Below, piece by piece: positions 50,997-61,892 of a stretch of 64,000 bases of DNA. The notes beneath the pieces are model-generated. The model was not told the DNA's origin. It worked only from the letters and a program-made list of their open reading frames with translations, and made no database searches. Source of the stretch: Mikania micrantha. Taxonomy: Eukaryota; Streptophyta; Magnoliopsida; Asterales; Asteraceae. Both the position numbers and the translations under genes were made by a program. The DNA is taken from the NCBI GenBank assembly GCA_009363875.1, contig CM018697.1, forward strand, positions 51,973,484-52,037,483, given 5' to 3'. Each line of letters starts with the position of its first letter. Positions within the stretch are counted from its first letter, which is position 1.

Positions 50997-53900
50997 TGTC
51001 ACACCCCGAGCCGGCGGGCCGGATCGGATGTCCCTTCAGGCGGAAAGTTCTCGGGGCGCGATATCGTGTGATAATCGGAATGATCAGATTGTATACATAG
51101 CATCAACATTTGAGAATAACTGAAGCACAATAAGCATTAAACTAGGATTACAAAGTTAAATTACAATTGTCACTGTTTAATAATTTAACTAAGTAAACCT
51201 ATCAAAAGAATCATGACTTTACTATCTTGTAACTGTACAAGATATCAAAAATGATTCACAAATAGTTGACAAAAGATGTGCTTCCCAAAAGCTACTATGT
51301 CCTCTAACTAGGCCTCCTAATATGCAATCCTGAGTCTTAGCTTAATCATGTACATCACCTGAGAAACATGTAAGAAAACAAAGTCAACATAATGGTTGGT
51401 GAGTTCGTAGAGTTTAGCATTTGAAAATAAGTTTCAGAAACATTTTCGGTAACAACCTTAACCTCATTAATAACCACCTGCCCTATCCAGTTCGGTATGC
51501 TTAGATATATAGGGCATACGTAGGGTCAAGCTTACCGCCAGCCCAGCCGGCAGCCCACCACATACTAAACCACATATGACATTGTTGTTAATGATAATTA
51601 AGTGTTTTACCTACCATCCAAATCATTTTCCATCATAGATTTCAAGAATTCTTCATAACCAGGTTCACACACACAATAGCATTTGAAAACCAAGTTTTTT
51701 AGAGTTTACATATATGGACAGTTGAATACTCGGAGGAATTCAATATCAATCCATAGAAGAAACTAAGGGTGACTTTCAACATCGGTGTTTTGATAAGGGA
51801 ACCCTCTAGATGACACAAAGTCAACTAGAAGAAACAAGAATCATCCTATCACTCGTCACAAAACCATAGATGAATCAAGAAGAACACTAAATGACTAGTG
51901 GGCTTGACCAATGTCAAGGCTCGGCGGCCAATCAGTCTGTCTTACGAAGTCCAATAGCTTGTAGCATACAAGTTTATAGCATACAAATGTTTAGCATTCC
52001 TGTATCATGCGCATATGTACTTGCTTCACAACCGGAATTCCATTCCGTAGTGTTTAGCATTCCAAGCATTTCAAGCATTTTGAGTGTTTCAAGCATTCAA
52101 GCATTTAGTTTCAAGCGTTTAAGTTTATGTGAGTTTAAGTATCTGAGCTTTTCAAGAATATTGTTTACAAAAGCATTTCAGAGGTATATTATTTACTTTC
52201 GAAAGCATTCAAAGCATCATCAGTTTAAAGCGTCAATGTATAAGTGTATAGAATATTAGTGTCAATGAGTAAGTATAAAAGCGTTAAGAAACATTTAAAC
52301 ATTTATTTAAAATATTTAAACATGTTTCTCAGTCCTGAAGTAAAACAAAATAGTTTCAAAAGGGAAAAATGAACTCAGTTGTATTGTAGTATGCATGTAT
52401 GACTAAGTATTAGATATGCGCGCTCTCGTACTTTGTAGGTTATGTAGCTTCAAAACCTGAGTTGATTTATAGTGATTCATACAAGATAAGTATTTATGAT
52501 TAACATAGGTAGGGTTTGGACTTAGTGTGAGACTATGTGTCCAATGCTTTTACTAATGAGTTACTAGAATTTCTCAAAGTATTCTAAGCTATGTATTCCC
52601 CACGTCCATTATTCATCAGTTAATAGTAATTAAACCTTATTTGCATAAGGTTTACTAATTAAAGCATTACATTTTAGAAATCATCATTTTATAAACCTTA
52701 TTAAGTTATAAACAATTTAAGTCTGAAATCTTTTAATTAATTTTAAAATACTTTAAGAAATCAATTTATGATGATTTTTATAAAACTAAGGTTTCAAAAA
52801 CATTTCATTTTATGGTAAACTATAAAAAAACTTTATGAAAACGTATGTTGATCATCTAAGAACTTGAGTTAACCCATTCAAGTTAATAACAAATCCTTTG
52901 TTAGCTTCTAGTTATTTCGTTGATAGTTTTTGCTTTCAAGTTGATAATTAACTAGGATCATTCCATTTGAATAATCTAAGTTCATCATCAATATGTTGAA
53001 ATCACTAAGAGTTGGGTGTTTGTCATATAAGACTCACATAATCCCATACTTAGTGTATTTCCTTGAATCCTTGTAAGTCTCCTTTTTAACCATGACTTCT
53101 TACCCTTTTTTTTCTTGATGTGATTTTCTAGAAAAACTTGGTTTAATCGTTTAGAAAAACTTAAGTTAATCTTTGGTGTTCTTCGTGTTTTTAGTCAACA
53201 CATGATTACACCCCCTTGAACAACTAACTATGGACATTGTATCCTTATAACTTTACTCAAAAGATCCCAAGATAATTACTTTTAAATGAGTTCTAAGATC
53301 TTTGTTTTAGTTTTTATATTAGTTTAGAAAAGTGTTGGTTAATTCTTTTAGAATCGGTGAAGATTACAACTTATTATCACCCCAAAAACCCTACTAGCTT
53401 CTATCCGACTAACCCATGTTCACCCAACTCCAACAAATTCATTTCTAAGTGTTTTAAGTCCATTCCCATTTTATAATACTTGAATCATGTTTGAGAAATA
53501 GTATGGACCTAATTTGAACAATATTTGTGGCCCAAGATCGCTCAGTCTTGACGAGATGCAAGACCCAGACCTGCCGATCCTCCTAGTGTCGACCAACCAA
53601 GTTCAAACAGCTCTTGGTCATCGAGATTGATAGTATCGGTGGTCCTTGGTGGTTCAGACATTAGAGGCCTTTGACATTAGCATGTTCTAAGGAGGACCAT
53701 TAATTTTGCTTTGTCGACATTAGCAATATCGACCCAAGAAACCCAGCTGCAACATGGTTTTGTCGATACTACATCCTTCAAACATTCTTGTGTCAATATT
53801 AGCTTAACCCAGGTCTAAATTCGAAATAATTTGTTCCAAACTTCAATCTAAGTTTTTCCTTAGGTTTCTATGTCAATTTTGTGCAAGTCCTAAGAGATTG

Positions 53901-54843
53901 AAGGTCGAAAATGAGCTGTAGAGTTTGGATTGTTCGAGAAAGATAGCGAATAGTGCAAGTCACTGAAAATCAGTGATTTCTCACTCGATTATGCCTCCTT
54001 TTCGGCTATTCAAAGCTTGATTTCTTCATCTCTTCACAATCTACACGTTCCCATGGTCGTTTTGACACCAAAAACACCCAATTTGGTGCAGATTCGAGCA
54101 AGATATGATGATCTTTAGTGTGAGAAAATGTAGAGAGAGAAAGTGTCAGGTCTAGAGAGAGAAGTGAGTTGGTGTGTGTGTTGGCATAAATTGCCATTTT
54201 ATTGTTTTTATAACGTTCAGGTGTGTCCGGGTTCGTTCGTTTTCGCTCGATTTCGCGCGAACGCATTGGTTTTCAGTTTTCTCGTAACGAAACGTTACGA
54301 TCTTTTAAAATAAGGTTTTCTTACGTTAGGTTGTAATTCCTAATAAATTAACTAAATATCTTTTATTTATTTTTAACATTTCAAAAATGTTTCATTTTAT
54401 TGTTTATTTGAATTGTACGGTTTTCACGCGTATTCGTTCGGATCGTCACTCGCACGAAAACGAAGATGACTGTACTTTCTGATTTGATTATCTAACTATT
54501 AGACATTATTCAGAGCGTTAAACCCACATATATACTCGTGTGAATCGTCATTCACATGAATACTCCGTTAGTTTAATGTTCACTTAAAAACGTCTGTTAG
54601 TGTTTTTTTTTGTCTTTCTCGCATACGTTTACGTATAATAATTTCTAAATTAACATACATAGCATAATTTAGTGTTGCCAGACATACATCTGACTATTGC
54701 ACCATAGTTTACACCGCGTTCTCTGAAACAGTTTCATAAGCATTTAGCATTAATTGCGTATAGTAAGTATTAAACAGAGTTCCGTACAAAATCTTACTGC
54801 ACCTTACAATGTTCTGAACTACTGTTCGGGCACTAGTGTTACA
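50997..54843 (-). repeat. GypD 5' LTR, 3847 bp
   Basis: On the minus strand it runs from TGTAACACTAGTGCCCGAAC (54843) to CGGGGTGTGACA (50997). The terminal bases resemble those of GypC, but much of the body differs. One copy of the TATA-bearing module lies at about 51475-51610 (GCCCTATATATCTAAGC on the minus strand). Short AT-rich frames (51891-52259 and others) are not genes; I see nothing else in it. Confidence 0.88.
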
Positions 54844-55900
54844 CTTGCAAGGTTGCGAAAATGAGCAGCATCGGGTATGAGGTCACTAGCATTCGTACTC
54901 AGTTTTTCCATAGTATCAGCTGGTGTATGGACGAGATTGCAGTCCGCCATGTTTGCATGCGTAAGAATTTCTTTGGCATACTTCTGTTGGGATAAGAACA
55001 TCCCATGGACGTCATGAGTGATAGATACGCCAAGGAAATAACTAAGAGAGCCGAGATCCTTCATGGCAAATTCAGAAGACAGAAGGTTAAGAAACTGTTG
55101 TTTGAGGGATGCAGAAGATGTGGTGAGGATGATTTCATCAACATAGAATTGCATGTAAGCAGTACTCGGACCTCGTCTATAAATAAAAAGTGAATGATCA
55201 CATGAACTATGTTGAAACCCAAAGTGGTGACGTAATCGGTGAACCTTTGGTACCATGCCCTCGGTGCCTGTTTCAAGCCATATAGCGACTTGCGCAATCG
55301 ACATACATGATGAGGATATGTGGGATGTCTAAATCCCATGGGTTGGTGCATATAAACTGTTTCCTTTAGGTTCCCATATAGAAACTCATTCTTAACGTCA
55401 AGTTGACTAAGTTCCCATCCTCGAAACAAGGCAATGGTCAAAACGGTTATGATGGTCGTTGGGTTAACCATGGGACTAAACGTTTCTTAACAGTCACTTC
55501 CCACATGTTGTGACCGCCCATCGCATACCAGTCGGGCTTTGTAAGGTTCTCACGAGCCATCAGATTTAGGCTTGTGCTTAAAAATCCACATACACCGAAT
55601 GATATTCATATCCACTTGACGAGGTACCAACTCCCACGTATTATTTTCAATATGATCAATAAATTCATCTGTCATGCCACGGAACCAAACGGATCAGGTA
55701 AGTGCATGAGTTGGGCTATGGGGGATGGGCTCGATAAGAGTTCCGGTGTTAAGGTTTAAGGGGATATTGGATTTTAAGGCGTTGGACATGCTACGGGTGA
55801 CCATGGTGCGTCTTGGTGGGGGTGGTGGTGGTGGGGGGGGGGTGGTGCGTGTGTTATTGGGCCGACGAGTATAGACCTGACAAGTTGATGGGTGAGCCAT
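54844..55900 (-). pseudogene. Copia reverse-transcriptase fragment (Ale-like)
   Basis: The minus strand reads a pre-RT linker with MVTRSMSNAL, then WIFKHKPKSDGS, SQLDVKNEFLYGN, GFRHPTYPHHVCRLRKSLYG, LKQAPRAWYQRF and FYVDEIILT. This is the RT of a Ty1/copia element of the Ale type by its style. The catalytic YVDD has become YVDE (55131-55150 region), frames shift near 55200 and 55480, and integrase and RNase H are absent. It is cut by the GypD LTR at 54843. A poly-Pro coding run appears as GGT repeats at about 55815-55850. Confidence 0.85.
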
Positions 55901-56382
55901 AGCAACAGCAGGTTGCGAAGATAGCTTCGAGCCTTCATGCATGATACTATCTTGAGTGTACGACAAGGCTTGTCTCCATAGACTCGTAATGTTTCCCCAT
56001 ATGGAAACGGAATTTGTATAAGCTTATTTGAAAAAATGATTTCAGCATGATTGAGAAATAACCAATCCATGCCCACAACAATGTCAAAGCTTCCCAAGTT
56101 CATTAGGATCAAATCGATAGAGAATTCATAATCATTGAGTTCCAATGTACAATTGCGAATGATAGAATTGGCATGGATAAGTTTACCGTTTGCTATTTCT
56201 ATGGTATACGGGGGTTCTAGTACTTCTACTGATTTACCCAAATGAGGTACAATTGATGTTGAGATAAAACTCTTGTCGGTACCAGTATCAAAGAGAACTG
56301 AAGCATAATGATCATTAACAGTAAACGTACATGTGACAACCGTAGTTTCTTCGCATGCTTCAGGAGCAGTCATAGCAAACAC
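55901..56382 (-). pseudogene. GypE protease fragment
   Basis: The minus-strand frame contains the gypsy aspartic protease motif LFDTGTDKSFIS, then YTIEIANGK and GSFDIVVGMDWL, followed by SCMKARSYLR, where the match to other gypsy elements stops at the copia fragment. The active DTG is kept, but upstream and downstream parts are broken. The exact junction with the copia piece lies near 55900-55930. Confidence 0.82.
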
Positions 56383-57616
56383 ACGTGCTGGAGCATTTTG
56401 GCCTTGATTATTGTTAAAAAGTCTAGGATATCTGTTCCAGAAATGACCAGTTGCTCCACATTCAAAGCATGATGGCCCAACTGGTTTTGGTGCAGGCGTT
56501 AATGTAGCTGCAGTGACTATTTTCCCAGTGAATTGACACTTGTTCTCCAGATGGCCATATCTCCCACACTTGGTACATTTCTAGCACTGCCTACCCAATG
56601 GGTGATGATACTTGCAGTTGTTACATAGAGGGTGGGGTCCAGTGTATGATCTCCTGGAATTTGTTGAAGATTCTACGACTGACGTGCTTGATTTATAGAA
56701 GCAAATGGGGTTGATGATATTGCAAAGCTTTTATTGGTTTTCTGCTTCTTCTTAAGTGGCTCTTGTAGTTTATTTTCTTCTTAACCACAGGAAGAACATC
56801 ATCTGTTCGAGTAAGCTGACCACCCTTCACAAATTCATTGGTAATGGCAGCAGATAGATGTATTGTTGATTGCAGAGTTGCTGGTTTACTACCCATTACC
56901 ATACTCCTGATAAGCAATGGTAATCCCCCAATGTACATGTCGATTTGGCGGGATTCAGGAGTAACCATGTGAGGTACCAAAATACTGAGTTCTTGAAATC
57001 GAGTAGTATAAGTGCGATTGTTTCCACCTACTTGAACTAAACTGTATAGTTCATCATCCAAATTCTTCATTTCATGCTTGGGACAAAATTGTGCAACCAA
57101 AAGAGTTTTGAAATCGGCCCAAGACATGCTTAAGGCAGCTTCCCTGCCTCTATTCCTCTTCTCAGCATTCCGCCAGGTCAAGGCTCCCTATTGAAACGCA
57201 CTTGCAGCCATTTTCACTTTTTGATCCTCTGGACAGTTAGTGTAGTCCAAGGTATCCTCAATTGATTCAAACCACTGAATGAGTCCAGTGGCACCTTCTA
57301 TCTCAGAGAAAGTTTTGGGCCTAGCATCGTTGAATTGCTTAAAAGTAAAGTTATTCGAATTCTCACCATTATTCTGAGTAGGACGATACTGAAAACCACT
57401 AGGAGAGTTTTGATAAGAGTTGTTTAGTTGAGTAACTAGAGTTGGTAAGACTTGCTCCACTTGTCGAGTGATGACAGCTGCCAAACGGTCTGTCTCATCG
57501 TTGGGATTATTGTCGGTCATTCTAAAGACAGAACGACAAACAATAGATTTAGCATGATATATAAGATAAGGATGAGGAGTTTCAGGTAAGAAATCACATA
57601 AACACATAAGGGACAC
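56383..57616 (-). pseudogene. GypE gag, broken
   Basis: The start MTDNNPNDETDRLAAVI lies near 57520. The gag domain follows (LIQWFESIEDTLDYTNCPED, then past a TAG near 57187 LTWRNAEKRNRGRE, FKTLLVAQFCPKHE, YIGGLPLLIRSMV), a Lys-rich linker with a frame change near 56700, and two degraded zinc knuckles (CTKCGRYGHLENKC; CFECGATGHFWNRY, where the final Cys is lost), with another stop near 56581. It is a different family from GypC/GypD and resembles GypA in its LTR. Confidence 0.82.
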
Positions 57617-57666
57617 TTAAGTTGTAGTCTAGGTCATCCATTAAGGTTACCTAACTCTCTACAACC

Positions 57667-57681
57667 TTGGCTCTGATACCA
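57667..57681 (-). other. GypE primer-binding site
   Basis: Minus-strand TGGTATCAGAGCCAA, five bases from the LTR end at 57686. Confidence 0.85.
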
Positions 57682-57685
57682 CATC

Positions 57686-59800
57686 TGTCACAACCCACGG
57701 CGCGTGCGGAATCCACGGCGCGTGACTATGTGTTTATGTGCCAATGTTGGAGAATAACCCATGATTTACTATGTTTCATAAAATTAACTTCATTTAAACA
57801 CACATAACATACATATTATACAGCAAGTTTATCGTCAGATAATTATTATACAATACGATGTTTTTGTTTTCTTTCTAGGTCGCAACTATTTCTGCTGTTG
57901 ATCCTGAACTAGATTTCTTTATTGATGCTTCCGATTACCTGAAACATGTAGATAAAAGTCAACTACGAATAGTTGAGTGAGAATCATAGGTTTTGTTGAT
58001 TCAAAATAATTGTTCAAACAATGATTTTCATGATGTAGTATCACAAGTGATCAAACAGGTACTTTGAAATTGAATCTAATTGAGCGTGCAAACATCAAGC
58101 CTAATGATAAATGATCGTTAGCAATGATTGTTAGCTCACATGATGATGTCCAACCCACGGTTGGAGCGATTTGTGATAATGATACTTGTTTTCCCGCATA
58201 TGATCATACCAGTACTACCAAGGGCTTGATAACAAGTTAATGATATTTACATAAGAATGTCCTCAATAGTATTTACATAACCAAAGTTCCCAAGTGATAC
58301 ACCTGATTTAATGATTTGATAAAAGTTTTACTTGACAATAGTTTGTCATGATTTTCCAGATGAAACTGATATATGATTTCACAGTAGTTGATAATGTTTA
58401 TCATCATTTTTCTGATGATACTGATATATGATTTCACAATAGTTGATAAAATATGTTTTGAAAATGTATCTACATGTTCCAACCCTAGTTTTGGTAAACA
58501 TTAAAGGGAGAAGAGAAGGGGCTATGATCTCACCTGTGTTATCGAAGTGTTTTGATTTTGAGGTATCACACAAAATCTGAAGAGAATTCTGCAATTCATT
58601 AATGAATTATGAGTTACTTATGTTTTAACTTACTGATTAGATCTTTCTGAACGTCCAATGTCAAAGACATTGCCTTAACAGTCATCAAACTGAGGTTAAG
58701 TATTTAATTAGCTAATTTAATGTTATATCACACAATGTATGATAATGTAGGAACATATATTGATTCAAGTTCCTAATAAAAGGTTGATGACATGTTTGAT
58801 TAATCAGAATAATCTCAGATCAATCAAATAGTTAACTAATCACCTACATTGTCATAATCAAATGGTTTAAACCATTTTAATCATGGGTATGATTTCATGC
58901 AAATCGGGCATTACAACAGATCAAAACAAGGATTTACCCGTTAAAACATCGTTTTCTTCGTTTATAATCAATCCTATCCATGATCTATGCAATAATCAAC
59001 AACCCTAACTATCTCATTACGTTCAAAAACAAGATCTAATCAATCAAAATCAATCTACAAGGTTAAAATGAACCGTTACCTAATCTGACGGATTTCTCGG
59101 GTAGATATGATGATCGGGACTTGTAGATACAATCCTGGGTGCGATCTATGGCTTCTGATGGCTTCAAAATGGAGATTTATTGGGTTAAAGGTGCAAAATT
59201 TCGTTTGAAGATGAAGTTTGGTCGAGATAGAAGAAAAATTTGAGTTTCTGTAAGCAATCTGATCAATTTGAGCAATTTTTGCCGACATATGAACCCGGGC
59301 GCATCGCCTTAGCTGGGTGCGTGGGTCGGGGCGTATCTCCCCACGCTTGTTTCGTCAAATTTTGATTTTATCTTCGTTTCGCGATTCCGGGAGCATACGA
59401 ACTCTGTTTTGCGCACGGTTTTCGCCTATGTTCACGATTTTTCGAGCTCTTTCAAATGACTATAATTTCAAGACTTAAAGAGTTCAAAATATTTGACCTC
59501 TTACTTAACACTATATTCGACTCAGTGTATCTTGAAATCGGAGCCTCGTTTCGTGATTTTGCTTACACTCATCCTCTTCATTTTCGAGTTATGATTCTAG
59601 ACATGAAATCGGTTGGTCATCTATTTGAATAAGCATTTTGTGATGGATGTTTCTTTGAGATCTACTAACACCAGATTCCTGAGTAACTACAAGTCATGAA
59701 CTGATATGATATGATATGGTCCTTCTGGCACATACGTAATAATGAATGTGGATTTCAAGCACGACCAAATGTGATTTCGTTATTAATGACGTAATTCTCG
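57686..59800 (-). repeat. GypE 5' LTR (right limit uncertain)
   Basis: The minus strand ends at GGGTTGTGACA (57686). The GC-rich patch at about 59290-59400 and its neighbour (GAATCGCGAAACGAAGATAA on the minus strand) parallel the start of the GypA LTR, so the LTR start should lie a few hundred bases to the right. It is overrun by plus-strand LTR sequence from about 59820. No gene is seen. Confidence 0.6.
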
Positions 59801-59819
59801 AATACAATTGTCACATTAT

Positions 59820-60841
59820 ATGAATGATAAATTGACGGATTATTCGTTTAGGTGACGATCTGTACGAATATATCTGAAAATTTAATGTTCTGAATGATGT
59901 CTAATAATTAGAAAATCATATCGAAAAGTGTAGTTATCGTCGTGTTCATACGAGTGACGATTCGAACGAATACACGCGACGACTATACGATTCGATTTAA
60001 ACAAGTAAATTTAATATTTTCAAAAATTTAAAATAAACAAAAGATATTAGTTAATTTACTAGGAATTACCACGTAATTTAATTTAATGAATTCTATTTTT
60101 AAAACCGTAACGAAACGTTACGAAAACGAAAGAAAACCGACGTTCTACGCGAAATCGAACGAGACCGAACGAACCCGAACATACCCGGTTATTTGAAAGA
60201 AATAATAAGGCATTAAATGCCCATTATTTCCCCCAACTACCAGCTCACCATCACCAAACATGTCACACTCTCTCTCTACTTTCTCTCTCTAGAACCACAA
60301 ACCCTAGAATCCACATTTCTCCACCAAATCGAGCCATTTTGGTGTCAAAACGACCACAATAACATGTAGATCACGAAAGTACAAACAATCCGAGCTTAGA
60401 ACCGTCCAAATCGAGGTAAAAATGACTTCAAAAGTCCGATTTTTAGGGTTTTCTTACCCATTTGTTCGAACCCACAACTAAACAGTTCTAGCCACCTAAA
60501 TCCTTAGGAAAACAGCACGAAATCATACTAGAATGGTTTAGGAACATGGGAAAACATCTTGTTTAGGTTTGGAGTTCGAAAATTGAGGCTGCCCTGGCTG
60601 GAGTTTTAACGAACGAATGGGGTGTCTCATCATCCTGGCCGAATGGCCACAGGCCGTATGAGCCGACCACACAGCCGAAGGAGCCATTCACACCTACCCT
60701 CATTTGGCCAAGGTGCTCCCATTCGCATGCCATGCTTATTCGGCCATCTTCCTTCGGTCAAGCAACATTCGCAGGATAACCCTACTCGGCCTACCAAACT
60801 CAGTCGCATGGCAACATGGTACAAATTATATGTGTTACATG
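59820..60841 (+). repeat. Gypsy LTR fragment (plus), copy 1
   Basis: Related to the first 1.4 kb of the GypC LTR: GTGACGATCTGTACGAATA, GTGACGATTCGAACGAATAC, a CT-rich run and TTTTGGTGTCAAAACGACC. Both ends are cut. It includes a GC-richer patch (60620-60790) giving accidental frames on both strands. Confidence 0.65.
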
Positions 60842-60877
60842 AAAAGTAATTCAGGTACAAATTATATGTGTTACATG
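60818..60877 (+). repeat. 24-bp direct repeat at LTR-fragment junction
   Basis: GGTACAAATTATATGTGTTA plus CATG occurs at 60818-60841 and 60854-60877, separated by 12 bp, exactly between LTR fragment copies 1 and 2. Confidence 0.85.
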
Positions 60878-61892
60878 TATATCATTATCATTTCATGTTT
60901 ATCATAGAACTATTTCATAATCATTTCAAAAACGTAACTCAGAACCATGGTTCAACAGTCAGATATTTATCTGACGACATAGAACCATCATGTGATTGTT
61001 AGTTAGGATTCTATTATGTACACACGTATGTGAGGATTTATAGAATAAAACAACAACGGATGTCGTTACGTGAATGCTAAATCGACAAATTATTCGTATA
61101 CGTGACGATCTGTACAAATATATCTGAAAGTTTAACGTTTTGAATGATGTCCAATAATTAGAAAACCATATTGAAAAGTGTAGTTATCATCGTATTCGTA
61201 CGGGTGACGATTCGAATGAATAAGCGAGATGACTGTACAATTCGATTTAAACTTTAAATTTAATATTTTCAGAAAATTAAAATTAAACAGAAGATATTTA
61301 GTTAATTTACTAGAAATTACCACTTAAATTTAATTTATAAACCTTACTTTTAAAACCGTAACGTTTCGTTACGAAAATGAAAGGAAACCGACGTTCCTAC
61401 TCGAAACCGAGCAAAACTGAATGAGACCGAACACACCCGGGTATTTTGAAGCCATTAATATGCCATTTAATGCTCTTATCATCACCACCTACCAGACCCA
61501 AACACTCAAAATCGTTCCTCTCTCTCTACTTTCTCTCTAGAAGCCACAAACCTAAATCCTTCATTTCTCAACGAAATCGAGCCTTCTTGGTGTCAAAACG
61601 ACCACTACAACCTGTAGATCATGAAAGTACAACCGATCTGCAATTGGAATCATATGATTTGAAATAGATTTGATTTTTATATCATGGTTTTTAGGGTTCT
61701 CAAACACTTAGTTCGAACCCCTCAAGAAACCGGTTCCTAACCCTTAAAACCTTAGGGAAACACCACAAAACACACTTATGATGAGATTGGAACATGTGTT
61801 ACAACATAGGTTAGCCATTTACTTAGAAAATTTGGGGCTGCACCTGCCGGGTCTTCGAACCACCGAATGGAGCCGCCTGCGGCCGACCAAAT
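60842..61892 (+). repeat. Gypsy LTR fragment (plus), copy 2
   Basis: Begins with U3-like sequence (ATCATTATCATTTCATG, AGAACCATCATGTGATTGTT) and repeats the order of copy 1 (ACGTGACGATCTGTAC, GGTGTCAAAACGACC) until cut by a minus-strand LTR at 61893. No coding sequence. Confidence 0.65.

Larger units (their letters stand above)
32401..54843 (-). mobile_element. GypD: decayed Ty3/gypsy chromovirus (Tekay type), host of GypC
   Basis: Minus-strand element with 5' LTR 50997-54843, primer site 50977-50993, gag-pol 46997-50819, then, after the GypC insertion, the pol end 33807-34158, polypurine tract 33798-33806 and a 5'-truncated 3' LTR 32401-33796. It has many stops and deletions. Its coding sequence is closely related to GypC, but its LTRs differ, so it is a sister subfamily. 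The right flank at 54844 is a copia fragment; the left end is lost in an older rearrangement. Confidence 0.88.

Noticed and set aside
51891..52259. 122-codon plus-strand frame in the GypD LTR
   Set aside because: Built from AGCATTCAAGCATTT-like simple repeats; no family and no conservation in the other LTR, which lacks this part.
60622..60907. Overlapping frames on both strands in a GC-richer patch
   Set aside because: Lack of stops is explained by GC content; both strands are open and the patch is LTR sequence.
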